From Trametopsis cervina (Eukaryota > Basidiomycota > Agaricomycetes > Polyporales > Irpicaceae): a DNA stretch of 64,000 nucleotides. Under the pieces are notes generated by a model. The model was given only the letters and a program-made list of their open reading frames with translations, did no database searches and had not been told where the DNA came from. The translations under genes and the position numbers were made by a program. Below are positions 34,891 through 47,704 of this stretch, piece after piece. Numbering within the stretch: the first letter of the stretch is position 1; every line of letters starts with the position of its first letter. The stretch spans positions 1,428,638 to 1,492,637 of the forward strand of contig MU278351.1 in assembly GCA_022385755.1 (NCBI GenBank), given 5' to 3'.

Positions 34891-35326
34891 TGCGAAGCCG
34901 AGTTATAAGGCGCGGGGCTCCATCAAACCTAATACACACGCGAACTTACTCCTTCGTGAGGCATGCATCGGCCATAATATTATTCACATGAGAGTCAGAA
35001 AAGCAGCACTCTGTAGTGGTCGTGATCATTGTGACTACGCCCGAAATCTTGGGGCGAAGCAGGTACTATCCATCACTCGATTCAAATGCCAGACAAATAT
35101 CAAACGATAGCATTATGCTGAAGCAGGGAGGGGGGTATCACAGGTGAGGTATATACAGCGGAGTGACGAGGATAGCGATGTTACAATTGTCTGAAGAATA
35201 AAGAGAAAATGTCTTGTACGATAGCGGTCAGTAGAAGAGATGATGCGACAACAACATGAATGATTGCAATGCGATGTGGAGAAATGGTGCACCAGTGAAG
35301 ATTGTCGTAATTGGAAGTACAGCTAC

Positions 35327-38300
35327 TCAAAACTCGTAGCTGCTGTTCTTCAGCGCGGCAAGGAAAGAAGCCACAGGCATCGGTGAGCTACTGTTGCTTG
35401 CAGGCAGCGCTTTTCTGAGCCGCATGCGCGCAACCCGATCCGTACTGGGGCTTGCGCTCATGATGGAATCGTCACTGCTCGGCTCGGCGAAGAAGTCGTT
35501 ATCGCGCGCGCGACGAACGGCAGGTGAGACAAGCCGATGGGGCGTGACTTGGCCCAAATAGCGATGAGGGAGGTCGTCAGAGGATGGTGCATCTGTTGAA
35601 GCCACAGTAAGGGAAGGTGAGGCTAGAGTAATCGAGTCATCTGTGCGAAGTCAGCATCGACGAAGCTAATGGCTGAGAGAATCTACTCACCGCTTCCCAT
35701 TGCTTCCATGTTCTTTAGCCGTCTCAACGGTGAAGACATGAAGGACGAGGAGCTGAACACGTCTTCCTGAGAGAGTACATCGACGCGCTTGCGCTTGCCA
35801 CCCACCGTCCTTGGCGGAGGTGGTGGTGCCCGCTTTCTCGAGGGCTGTATCTTCTCTGGGCTATCGTTCTCGGGTAGCAGCTTGCTAGACGAGCGGGTTC
35901 GCTGCAGAGGTAAAGCACCCGTAGGGAGCGAATGGGTTCGAAGTACGGAGCGCGACGAAGAGGACGTCACTTCGTGGCTGGCGGTCCGACGCATCAGGAC
36001 CGTATGGAGCGTCGGCACCTCCACAGCGTCCATGAATACGCCCTTGCGCTTTCTAGGGTTGCGTGACGTGTGAGATGTGTGAGCCACCTCGGAATGTTCA
36101 GCAGTAGACCTTGATGAGTCCTTCTCGATCCCTAGTGATGAAGAAATCGTAGGCGAAGATGATGGCGATGTCACCACGGGTTCTTTGAGGGGCACAAATG
36201 CACTCTGCGGCTTATGGGACACATTGGCCTCCATGGAGCGTGCCAAGAATGAATTCTGAAGGGTAGGTGATACGTCTTGGTGAACTCTCTTGTTCGTCGC
36301 GTTCTCCCCATCTTCGTTTTCGTCCTCGAAACGTCTCTTTCCCAGCACAGACGCGACAGGCGAACGCATCGCAATACGCTCTGCGACGGAAGGAATGTTA
36401 CGGATAGGGGACATGTTCTCCTTCTCCTGTCGTTCAGCATGGAGTCGAACGGAACCGGGCGTGCGCCTCTTCGGCGTGACAGGTGTACGATGCGGCGAGG
36501 AGCGGGGAGAGCGCGAAGGTGATGTCGAAAACAATGGTGCCGCAAGCGGTCTGACGGGCGAAAGAGACTTCTTTGGACGGAGTGGCGGAGAGGCGAGAGG
36601 GGATGTTTTGGGCGTGGATGGGACAGCAGGCAGTTTCGACCACACGATCGATGAGATGGGTGCTGAGCGGAAGTCGAATGCTCCAGCGAGAACATCCTGG
36701 GACTTGACGACTGGTTGGGATATAATGTCCTCTGCACTGACATTGCAAAGCTGATTTTCCACCTCCTCATCATCTGTTTCTCCGTCGTCGGTAACGAGCA
36801 CTTCCACATCCAAAGGCGCTGTCGACGGCGATTCTGGGAGAAGATCGGCTGCTTGTAGACAGGATACGATCTTCTCTGACCATCCCTCCTGCGGCTCTGG
36901 GATGAGCGCATACGTTGACTGCCAGAACTCGACGAAAGCCATTGTTGCGCCTTCCGCAATGTGAGGGCGATGGAAGGCCGATACCACAAGTTGTGCCAGA
37001 GTCTCCAGTGTCGAAGGGTTCGTTGGAAGGCCAGTCATTCTTGCCAGGACGGTTTGGTACATCGGTAGCACGTCCATGTCATATTCATCTTCCAGCAGGA
37101 TGCTTTGCTCGTCCCTAATCCAACAGCTGACACCGTCCTGGACGCTATAGAGGAGTTGTTCTATGAGCTCAGTGGGGCAAGCGTCGATGCTGTGCGTGAG
37201 CGTGCGAAGAAGCCATACACATGGTACTTTGTTGCGTGTTGTAGGTGGATATGTGTTGACCGACGTATCGTTCACAAGCTCGAATAGCGATGATGGCAGT
37301 GAGCGCGCGTCGGTGATCTCGAGGTTGGACAGTAATAGTTCGCTGACACGAACGGAAGACATTGCGGAGAGGGATGGTCGTCCACAGATCTTGGATGCGA
37401 CATGGTCTAGCACCGAGGCCGAATCGATACCGAAATCCAAGGCACGATCCATAGTGCAGCGTAGGAACGACTTCCATTCGTCTACATCTTCGTTCGTCAT
37501 ATCCCAGCTATTTGGCTCCCTAGATACTCATTATTATCAAGCTCGGGTCGTAGAAGATAGAGATACTCACAGGAAAGGTGCGCCAAGAAGGATCGCAGCG
37601 CTTCCCCACGTACACTTTTCTTCACGCCATGTCTCCAAGAAATGACTCCAAACGAAGCTTCTAACACTCTCGTTCCAGTACTTGCTCTTGCAGCGGACGA
37701 TGCCACCACTCTTCTTCATGCCCCAGAATTCCAGAAGCTGTGCTTCGTCGCAAAGATAGGCAATCTCTGCGCACAGAGAGGCCCACTGGTCGCGTACATC
37801 GTCCGTGATGTCAACGTCCACGACGAGATTGACTTCTGACTTGATCACAACTCCGAGAAGCGCCTCTGCAGCCTCTGGCAGACATGTAGCGGGCAAGACA
37901 GACTTCGCAATTAGCCAGAGTTGCCGAATGACTAGAATTTTCAGCGCAGACTTCCATCTGTACACAGGTAGAGCGCGGGCAGCGCCAGGACGCGGCTTAA
38001 CGGGGCTTGTCAGAATCAGAAGTCGGTCGTCATCGTCCTGTTTGGAGCTGAAGTCCAGCTCATTGTCCTCCAGGATGATGGCCAACTGATCGACAACATA
38101 GCCAGCGAACTCAGCCAGGTCCGACTCGTTATCTGTCACAAACTTATAAGTAACCAAGATTGCGCGTGAGCTTGATGGAACAATTGCTTACCGTTCGCCG
38201 CAAGAACCTTTGCATTCAACAAACACGTCCATATGTTCAAAATCTCGGTCTAGAATAGGTACCTCGTCATCAGAAGGGACATGAAATCTCTGTGTCGACA

Positions 38301-40412
38301 GAACGAACCGGAAATTGTTCTCCCCATTGTACCTTCATTGTACGCAACCCCTCGGCCCAGACTTGCATTAGACAGTCGTAGATCCATGGGGTGGTGACCT
38401 CGTCCAGAGTAAGGGTCCGCACCTCTTCGGTATGGGGGCATTCACCAATCAGACCCTTTACCAATGGAGCCAAAGAGCCGTAGTCCACCGTTAATAGACC
38501 CGGGCTCGAGGAGAAAAGACCGAGAGGCAAAAGCTTCGAAAACGACCATTCACAATCGTCCGGGTCTTCTTCCATACCTTCCATCATGGATGCTTTCGCA
38601 GAGGGTGGACAGAATTCCTTGACAAGCTGAGCGACCGTCCACAGTGCCTCTTGACAGCTATGGCCGCCTCGCTTACCCAAGTCTTCCAGTAGAGAGAAAG
38701 CTCGTCGGAGTAGTCGGTCAGCCTCAAAGTGAGGGACACCAGGAGCAAGAAGAGCACCAATAGTAGATACTCCTGCCCCCATATCCAGCATGCTAGAAAG
38801 GAGCCTCCACCCTTGGTTCATTTGAAGACGCATACGCCTCATCTCATCTTCACTATATTCCTCCTCACCTTCTTCTTCCGAATCTTGTACGGTCTCTTGG
38901 GAGTCGCCCATGAACTCATCCTCCTCCACGAGTTTGGCGGGAAGTGGGCGGAAATACGACCAAGTCATACACCTCCAGACAAGACAGGCCATCGTTCGCA
39001 CCGAGCTCTTGGAGTGCCGGGTAGCCAAGGATGAAAGCGCGGCGATACATTTCGACATCCTTTCGTCAAGATAGACCTGCGGACCTAGTATGACGATGAA
39101 ATACGCAAGAAGACTTAGGCCCCAAACGGGTCCTTGGGCAACATGCTTTGGGTCAGTCGCTCCCAGAGTGGTTCGCAGAGTCCTGATAATCGCCGGATCC
39201 TTCGTGGGACTGGAAGGCTTCTTGCTGGGGGTTCCCAGTGGCGCTTTGGTCAAAAAGGTCGCGGTGTAGTTTGCTGCACGAGAATGTGTCGCCGAGGAGG
39301 GAAGAGTGGAAAGGCCGTACGCGTAACCGCCAAGCGCGTGACATGCTTGTGTCCGCAGAACAAGGGTAGGAGCGAGTAACTGAGCATAAACAGATGGGAG
39401 CAAGTCGGTAAAAGCCGTGACGAATATCGAGGGGTAGCAGATGGAGAGGTCGTGGATAGCCTTGAGGCCATCACTGGCGGATCCCTTCTTACCCTCCTTC
39501 CCTAACTCTCCCTCGATGCCTCGCCTCAATGCGTATGCAATGCGATCCCTTGCCGGGGCTAGTACCTCAACAGGAAGGCGTTGGTATTGTAGTAGCCATA
39601 TAGCGAGTGCATACGTTTTGCGGGCGTTGGGAGTCGGCAGCTCCGGCGCTAGTGGAATCGCTAGCACGGCAGTGAGAAGGTCGCTTAAATGAGAGTCTGC
39701 GAGAATCATCAGAGAGGAGTCAGCAACAAGAAAGCTTGCCCGTACCTTCGAAAATGCCGTATATTGCTGGTAGGGTGAAGACAGCAGACAGCAGTTTTAG
39801 CACCGAGTGAGATGTAGTACACAGATCTCTCGCATGCTTGATACCCTCCGCCGACATTCCCTTCTTCTTGGGGCTCTTCTCGGGCGACGGCAAAAATCTG
39901 GCTTCTGCCTCTTCTTGTTCCTCCTGCGTCCGGGGCTCTTCCAAGGCGCGACCCAAGTCGCGACACATGGCGTCAACCAGCGCGTCTCTGTGTTTCCGAA
40001 GAGGTTGGAAAAGTGGCCAAGAGGCGTCCGCGTCGGTGTTGCCAGTGATGCACGCTCTGAGTCGCGTAGCGAGCACAGAGTAGGACTCGATGAGGTCGCG
40101 TAGAGCGGCATCCGCAGCGATTATTTTCGCGACAGGATTTGCAAGGTAATGCAAGTCGGTTAGAGGATCTGAGGGCTCCGGTGTCGTCTCTCGTTGTGTT
40201 TCCTCCATGTATGGAAGACTTTCGTGCGAGCCCTTCTTCAAAATAGACCTAACGGGCGTGTTGAAACGCGTCAGAGGTCGGCGAGAACCTTCTGCGGTCA
40301 ATGTGTGTATTTCGTGTTCCTCCTTCCACGCTACCCGCGTGATAGGACGCCTATTTTCCTTCTCTGCCCTGCGTTGGGTCCCAGGGGGGGTAAGAAGACT
40401 CATATCAGCCAA
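35327..40412 (-). CDS. RIF1: Telomere/replication-timing factor Rif1
   Basis: Five large exons (about 40412-39747, 39699-38281, 38157-37567, 37500-35687 and 35640-35327) form one protein of about 1,500 residues. The first two thirds are alpha-helical repeats of the Rif1 N-terminal HEAT type (LSDLLTAVLAIPLAPELP, LKAIHDLSICYPSIF, WGLSLLAYFIVILGP). The rest is a long Ser/Pro-rich, basic region and a short C-terminal module (VARMRLRKALP, SFLAALKNSSYEF). Rif1 recruits protein phosphatase 1 to late origins and telomeres. The N-terminus carries RVAW (residues 26-29) and SILK (56-59), matching the two PP1-docking motifs in the order seen in yeast Rif1, plus a KEN tripeptide at 18-20. Start chosen at MADMSLLTPPG. 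Confidence 0.85.
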
Positions 40413-40768
40413 GCAGAGATATAATCAGGCTGGATGATATGTTGCAGGGTGAGGTGTGGGGAGTGTGAGTCTTGGTGAGACGACCGACGGCGGCGCTTCA
40501 TGACAGGTATAGCCAGCGTTAACGCGATGCCAAATAACGCGTCGACAAGAGCAAATAGAGTGAAACAAATCAACGCGTATGTAGAAGCTTCATCAGTAAT
40601 TTACTTATCTCTCAATACAACGCGAGTTTGTTATCCTTGTAGTCTACATAACAACATCCAACATTGATAAATCTCTTACTATGTAGGCGCGGATGAGTAC
40701 GGCAAACACCGAAGTCATTCATCCGCCCGAAAAGTCAATCCGTCTTTGCATTAAAACTTATCGACCAA
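40413..40768. promoter_or_regulatory. Bidirectional promoter between RIF1 and RIO1
   Basis: Only 356 bp separate the two divergent ATGs, so the genes very probably share a promoter region. No TATA box was recognised near either start. Confidence 0.5.
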
Positions 40769-42924
40769 ATGGCGGACAGCCTAGCAATAGAGGACGGACA
40801 GTTCGATGATGCAGTTGAAGAGCACTCTGCCCCTGCCGTTTCCGGAAGCCCTAATGGTGGCGATGCGCGCGCAGGTCATAACTACATAGATGAAGATACT
40901 CTCCTCGAGTGGTCTTCGGAAAGCTCAGATGAAGAGCCTGACGAATTTGATGCAGAGGAAGACGGGATGGAGGAAGCAGCGTTCAACACTCTTCGAGCTG
41001 AAGATGAGGATTGGGAGGTTGCAGAAAGAGGTGGACATCCGTCGTGAATGTGATTACCTCTGCATCGCTGATCTAAGTCTTCTCGGTAGATTTCACAAAG
41101 CAGTATAATCGCCTACGGCAGCACGTTGCAGTTCGTACCGGGGATGCTCATGGTACGAGATCTTCGACGAATGGCAGAGAAACCGTTGCGGCATTACCTG
41201 CGGTCAACCGTCCGCGACCCACAAAACAAGCCGCGCCTGTGGCGTCTTCCGCCACAACGAAGGACAAGACACAAAATCAGTTGCAAGCGCTATCCAAGTT
41301 TTCATCGCGATTGAAGAACTTGGACATGCCATACGATCTTGGCGTAGGTGTGAACAGAAAGGGTCCTTCCGCCACAGCGAACATGAAGGATAAGAGTGAT
41401 CGAGCTACCACTGAACAAGTGCTCGACCCTCGAACCCGAATCATCCTGTTCAAGATGATTGGCCGCGAGCTCTTGTTTGAAGTCAACGGTTGCGTCAGCA
41501 CCGGCAAGGAGGTAAATTCTCCATCGTTGAATCTCCAAATATCCGCTGACCACTGCTAGTCAGGCAAACGTTTATCACGCACTTACACCTCAGCGTAGGC
41601 ACCTTGCTCTGAAGATCTATAAGACATCTATCCTCGTCTTTAAGGACAGAGATAGGTACGTCTCCGGCGAGTATCGCTTCCGTAGGGGTTACAGGTAGGT
41701 GCTCTATGAATCCTTTGATGTCAACGCGCTTAATTATGTATAGCCGTCACAACCCTCGCAAGATGGTGCGGGTTTGGGCAGAGAAGGAGATGCGCAACCT
41801 CAAGCGTCTGCAAGGGGCAGGTATTCGTTGTCCAGATCCAATTGAGGTGAGAGAAAACGTCCTTGTCATGGGTTTCATCGGAGACGCAGAAGGCTGGTAA
41901 AGTGACACCGCACCTACAAGCACTTACTTTCATCTGACTGTTTGGGTGTAGGGCATCTCCACGATTGAAGGATGCACAAATTCCCGACGCACATTTCCCC
42001 GCTCTCTATTCAGAGCTTCTTCTCACCACACGTCGACTCTTCCACGAATGCAAGTTGGTTCATGCTGACCTCTCAGAATACAACATTCTATACCACATCG
42101 AAAATTCGCCGCCTTCTGATCCAACTGCCGCCAACGACGAGGCGTCGAATTTTGATCCGTTACCGAATGGAAGCTCACCTCAGGGCCATCTATACATCAT
42201 CGATGTCTCTCAGTCCGTGGAGCACGATCATCCTCATGCTTTCGACTTCCTCCGTTCTGACCTACGAAATATCGAAGACTTCTTTTCCAAGCGTGGTGTC
42301 CGCTGCCTCGGATTACGACGAGTCTTCGAATTTGTGACCAAGGACAGCTTTGAGTCGGAAGGCGGAAATGAAGCAGCGCTAAAGAGTCGTCTGGAACAGG
42401 ATGACGCGGTAGAGGATGGCGAGGTAGACGGAGAAGAGCTCGAAAAACCTGCGGACACTGCAGACGAAGACTCAATCTTTATGCGGTCATACATACCACG
42501 AACCCTCAATGAGGTTTACGACCCGGAGCGAGACGTAGGAGCGCTCAAGAGGGGAGAGGGAGACAACCTCATCTACAAAGATACCATCGGTATCGTTAAA
42601 CCCGAAACGAAAGTTCACTTCGAAGGCATCGAAGAAGATGAGGAGGGCAGCGATGAAGATAACAGCGAAGGATCGGGGACGGACGATGAGGTTAGCGGGG
42701 AAGAGGAGGATGGTGAGAGGGCAGAACGAAAGTCAAGAGGGCATAGGCATGAAGACAAAGACGCCAAAAAGGTAGCTGTCTGTTATCTGTTATTCAAGCA
42801 GAGGCTGAGTATTGTGTAGGAACGCAAGAAGGCAGTGAAGGCCGAAGCGCGTGAGCGAAGAAAAACGAAGATACCGAAGGCGGAAAAGAAAAAGAAGATT
42901 AAGAACACTGCGCGAGGAAAGTAG
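40769..42924 (+). CDS. RIO1: Atypical serine kinase Rio1
   Basis: Rio1 is needed for late maturation of the 40S ribosomal subunit. The acidic N-terminus ([19 protein letters not shown]) leads to the RIO fold across several exons: [14 protein letters not shown] (glycine-poor ATP loop with the STGKEANVY signature), [43 protein letters not shown], then the catalytic loop [12 protein letters not shown] and the metal-binding [14 protein letters not shown]. All key residues are present. The C-terminal tail is strongly acidic then Lys-rich, ending in [11 protein letters not shown] after a 56-nt intron near 42772-42820. Length near 610 residues is typical of fungal Rio1. Confidence 0.95.
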
Positions 42925-43029
42925 TCCGATTCGTCATGGCCATCGTGTAGCATGTTATTATTTTAGATGCTGTAGATACAAGTGTTGTACTTTTACGACG
43001 AGACTAGTCGAAATGTACTTGCAACGGCT

Positions 43030-45390
43030 TCAGGCGTCCGTTACGCAACCCTCGCTCGCGTCTGAAACAATCTTTGTGTATTTGTAGAGGGTTCCTTGAC
43101 TGACTTTCAGCGGGGGTGCCTTCCATACTGAACGCCGTTTCTCCAGCTCTTCGGGTGAGACGTGCAGTTCCAATGTGTTCTTGATAGCATCCACGGAAAT
43201 CACATCTCCATCCTGAACCAAGGCAATCGGACCTCCAACTTGTGCTTCCGGTACTACGTGTCCTATACAGAATCCATGGCTCCTGAGAACGTGAACAATT
43301 GGTAGGCGTCAGTGTCACGGATGGCCCGCGCGGAGCAAAAAGACGCATACCCTCCACTGAAACGGCCATCGGTCAGGCAGGCCACATCGTAACCGAGGCC
43401 TGCACCCATGATCAGACTCGTGGGCTTCAGCATCTCAGGCATTCCTACACCCCAAATCGAATCAAAAAGACGATCAGACCTCGCTATGAGATTACGTACC
43501 GGGACCGCCCTTAGGCCCGAGGTATCGCAGGACAACGACAGTCTTCTCGCCCTTCTTGATGGAACCGCTCTCCACAGCTTTTACGAAGTCGTCCTCCGTG
43601 TCGAATGCCCGTGCCTTACCAGTGAAGCCGAGGCCTTCCTTGCCGGTGATCTTTGCAACGGCTCCACCAGGTGCCAGGTTGCCTTTCAGGATTCTACGGT
43701 TCCGTGAATGAGCCGTTCGTGCTACCGCTCCCACAAGACGTACCTCAGATGGCCCGTTTCCTTGATCGGCTTTTCCAGCGGCCGGATAACGTCTTGTTCA
43801 GCGAATGACAATTCGCCATGCTTGTGTACCCATCGCTCAAGATTTTCACCGAGCGTAGAGCCAGTTACGGTGAGGTTGTTCCCTTCGATCAGGTTGTTCT
43901 TCATCAAATAGTGCAAAATTTCTAGGATCAATTGTGAGCACAAAAACAAGGACGATCGTAAAACCGCATGGCAGTAGAAGCCACGGAGAATTATCACTCA
44001 CTCGGGATGCCGCCAATCTTGTAGACGTCCTCCATGACATACCTGCCACTCGGCTTCAAGTCCGAGATAAAAGGGACACGATCCGAGACGGACTGGAAGT
44101 CGTCGATTGTGAGCTTGATGCCCACCGAGTGCGCTATCGCGATCAAATGGAGGACGGCATTAGTTGAGCCCCCGAGAATCATGGTCAGCACCTAAAATCC
44201 GGAGCAAAAGCTGCTGATGAGGACAGGGGCTGCGGAAGTAAATATTTGGGCAGCCGGGGCTTACCATGGCGTTCTCAAACGCTGACCGAGTCATGATGTC
44301 CCGAGGCAAGATGTTTTTCTCGAGCAGATTCCTCATCGCAGGGCCGATGGCTGCGCACTCGTCTGCCTTTTCAGGATACTCAGCCGGGAACGACGAATCA
44401 CCCGGGAGTGTCATTCCGAGGGCCTCGGCGCAAGAGGCCATAGTGTTAGCGGTGTACATCTTCGAATTATTCAGAAAGGTTTTATTAGTGTCACGCCACA
44501 TAGCTGCTATATCAGGTCGACGTACCCCTCCACAGGCGCCAGGCCCAGGACAAGCATGGCGGACCGTGTTGAAGCGTTCGCGTTCAGCAGCTTCAGTACG
44601 ACCGTCCTGCAGATACTTGCCGTAGGATTGGAAAGCGGAGACAATGTCAAGCTGGGGAGATCCTTCACAGGAGCCAGGACGAATGGTTCCGCCATACATC
44701 ATAATTCCTGGCCTGTTCAGCCTACCGACTGTAAACCGTTCTCAGCTTCCACAGACGCTGTAAGCGGGTAGACACGTACGAGCCATCAACACGCCTGGCA
44801 TGTTCTTGTCACATCCGGGAATGACTACCATTCCGTCAAGCCAATGTCCACCAGCCGCGCTCTCCACCTGGTCCGCAATTAGGTCGCGGGACTGGAGCGA
44901 GTATGACATGCCGCGGGTACCCATACTGATTCCGTCACTGACACCGACGGTACCAAACTGGTATCCAATGAGTCCTGCATCCGTGAGGCTCTTCTTCACG
45001 CTCTGTCCGAGTCCGAGTAGATGTCGGTTGCATCTTCGCGGATGAAGTGGCGGACACAAATTAGTATCCGGAATATACGTCTATGGGTGCTTGCTTACGG
45101 GTTTCCTTCATACCTAGAAGTCGGTTAGAACGCGTGCATGAAGGAAGGGGAGGGGCGTACCAAACACTCGCCACGCCAACCATAGCCTTTTGGAAGTCCT
45201 CCTCAGTCTTTACGCCCTCCGTCGCGTACAGCATTGCCTGACTCGCACCCTGAGTCTTCGGCTGAGTGATGGTCCTGCTGTACCTGTTCATGACAGGCTT
45301 CTCCTCGCATCTTGTCGAACATGACGTGAATGTTCTGCGCGTAAGGTGGTGCCCAAGGCGGCCTGCGCGAGATGCTGGTGGCAGAGGCAT
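43030..45390 (-). CDS. ILV3: Dihydroxy-acid dehydratase, mitochondrial
   Basis: Catalyses the third step of valine, isoleucine and leucine synthesis in mitochondria. The minus-strand exons give an Arg-rich, acid-poor leader ([20 protein letters not shown], a likely targeting peptide), then [27 protein letters not shown] joined to [50 protein letters not shown] joined to [19 protein letters not shown], and the C-terminal [14 protein letters not shown] and LTDGRFSGG. The three cysteines of the Fe-S cluster region ([17 protein letters not shown]) are all there. The stop is at 43030. About ten introns; one (44460-44525) is in frame and open, so simple ORF callers merge it. Length near 600 residues. 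Confidence 0.95.
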
Positions 45391-47704
45391 TGTAACACGC
45401 CAATAGCAGAGATGAGTCAAAGAACGGATGGACAGGGATAGGCCCGATCGCCACTTCCAAATATGGTAGTTTAGAATTCCCATCAGCGTGACCGGCGGCG
45501 GGCGTGACATGTAAGTACGAATATGCTTCCGCTGGGCAACGACGATTGTACCCTTCCCATATCTTAACCTTCCGGAAATCGGTCTACGGACCACGCAGTT
45601 ATCTACCCCTGATACTAAATGTGAGCCTAGACGTTAAATTCTCTTAAAACTGCCGATAAGTTGCGAGTAAGACGTGTTGTGGTGAGCAGTGTACAGGGCT
45701 TGGCTTTCCTCACTGTTAGCAGGTCTTCGTTGTTGAGCAGATCTAACTCAAATTATGGCGTGAATAAAAGGTCGCTATAATAACGCTTGTACTTAAGATG
45801 TTTTGCTTCGTACATACGTCCCCAAGTAGGAGCTGAATTATTTTAATAGATCTGGGATGCGACGAGAAATAACAGTACCGAGGTATATGCAGCACCGACA
45901 AAACCAAGAACACGGAAACCTTAGAGCCACGTAGTCGCCGTTCTGCCTAGAAAATTGGAGCGGTACATGAGGATGCCAAATGAACGATCTGTTGTGGAAC
46001 CTCCGACACAGCCTGACTGGTGCCACGCGCCTTAAGTCCCGATAGAGAAACCTCTTCAAGGCGGCGATATAATCCTTAATCCCATTGGTCAGTTCCACTC
46101 AAAAGGCAGACAGATTATTGTATGCAGAACGGACCGAATGCTGCGTGGCCAAACCCGACTGAGCCTCCGCGCAGTGCAAGTATATGCTTCCGTCTTGGAC
46201 GATAGTGGAATTTCGCACGGGCCTTATTGTCTCATCAGTGGCATATTTTGTTCTCCCACAAAAGCTGGGATTTAATGATAGTGGCGTGTGCGTCGTTCTG
46301 GTCACGATATGTCGGCCTTCGGTCAGGACACGTCGACGAGGTGGAGGACACCCCGCTGGAGGCATGACCAAGACGTGGCTGGCGTATCGTTTGGCCGCGT
46401 CGACCGAAGTGCAAAGGAGGATCGATTATATTTGCTTACAACGCAGTCAACTCAACTATTATCCTCCAGCGATCGCCTGCGGGTAACTGTGCCCTGTACC
46501 ACCACAGCGGTACTGTCGTAGATTGCACAAGGAGTTCCTACAAAACCCATGCTTCCGTAGTGCTCTTTTCTTTCGCGCGATCCATACGGTACACAAGGAC
46601 GCACGAATAGATAGTACAATATTCCTGTTCGATTGCAGCCTGAAATATTCCAAGTCGATTTAACGGGAGAAACATGAGGGCGCCTATCATCAATCAGATC
46701 GAGATAACGTTCTGCTCAACTTCGGGCTCGAGGTTAAGTGACGCATGTGACGGGCGCGAGGGTTAACCATCCCGGTAACCGCCTCACGGCCAGATTTTGT
46801 GCCCTGGACGGTGCGGGGGACGTTCAAAACATTGCTGTTCGACAGACTCTCTCGCGACTTGGGCCGCTGAGTCCTGGTCAGAACTTCAACATGTGCCGCG
46901 GGGTTGCTATTACCTTCTTCTGTCAAATTCATGGACCATATAGTTAGTTGTCGGACAATAATGTACGGCCTGTTACCGGTGGAACGGAACGGCATGGACT
47001 TTAATGGGAAATTATTGCCCGATCATGTTTCGAAATATTCCCTTACTGAGGACGTCAGCGGCCTGCACGCCTCCTGACGGCAGGCCTCGCGGCCATAGTT
47101 GCGTCCGGGGCTGACCGCCAGGAGCTGGCGAGGACATTGCACGACTTCTGACTTCATAAGGGGTACTGAGTGAGGGAGCACAATGTGTAGACAGCGGGCA
47201 ATACAATGCGCACGTCGCAGCAACCGACGGCAGTAACCATTTTGGGACGTCCGCTCCGCGTGACAAACCGCACTCACCGACAAGGTTGACTGTCGGTAAA
47301 GGAGGTAAAGAACGGACACAACTACTCACTTGTCCCGCAGCTGAGGATGACTTTGCGGAGCTCGATGCACCCGAGGATGGCTTCAATGGACGGAACATGC
47401 ACCCTTGATTTTTGGCCCTGTCCGCCGAGCACCGAAACCAACAGCGGAAGCAAACCTTAGCGGGTCGTCCTTTTCAGTCCTGCCAATGGACAGTGTGCTG
47501 TCAGGAGCCCTGTTTTCCGCCCCTTCTCCTCTCTCGTCTGCCGGCAAGAAAACCGATTGCTTTGCCTCCTCCTCTTGTTGCAGTCCCCTGCTTGGCGAAT
47601 GGGCTCTCTACCATCACTAAAATTCCCCTCCAACTTCGTTTTGCGTCGACGAACCAGAGCATACGCGGAGGAGTTGAGGGGAGAGCTGCTGCTGCATCGT
47701 CATT
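45391..47704. other. Gene-poor stretch with a possible decayed gene
   Basis: A 2.3-kb interval without a convincing gene. On the minus strand, a frame starting at 47398 (MFRPLKPSSGASSSAKSSSA) is followed by two donor-like GTGAGT sites (about 47326 and 47279), but the parts to the left cannot be joined into a recognisable protein. It may be a gene remnant or an unspliced regulatory transcript. The rightmost 300 bp should contain the promoter for the gene at 47705. Confidence 0.45.

Larger units (their letters stand above)
29288..35326. other. Six-kilobase gene desert with repeats
   Basis: No exon chain could be assembled on either strand across this whole interval, in contrast to the dense genes on both sides. 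Short open frames are present but have low-complexity or random composition. It contains a foldback element (30583-30680), three diverged direct repeats (31728-32262, 32614-33240, 34219-34890) and a second element with terminal inverted repeats (33566-33928). It looks like an old insertion site for non-autonomous elements. Confidence 0.65.

Noticed and set aside
36171..36989. A 272-codon open frame on the minus strand inside RIF1.
   Set aside because: It is an alternative frame of the large RIF1 exon; its composition is random while the RIF1 frame is continuous with both neighbours.
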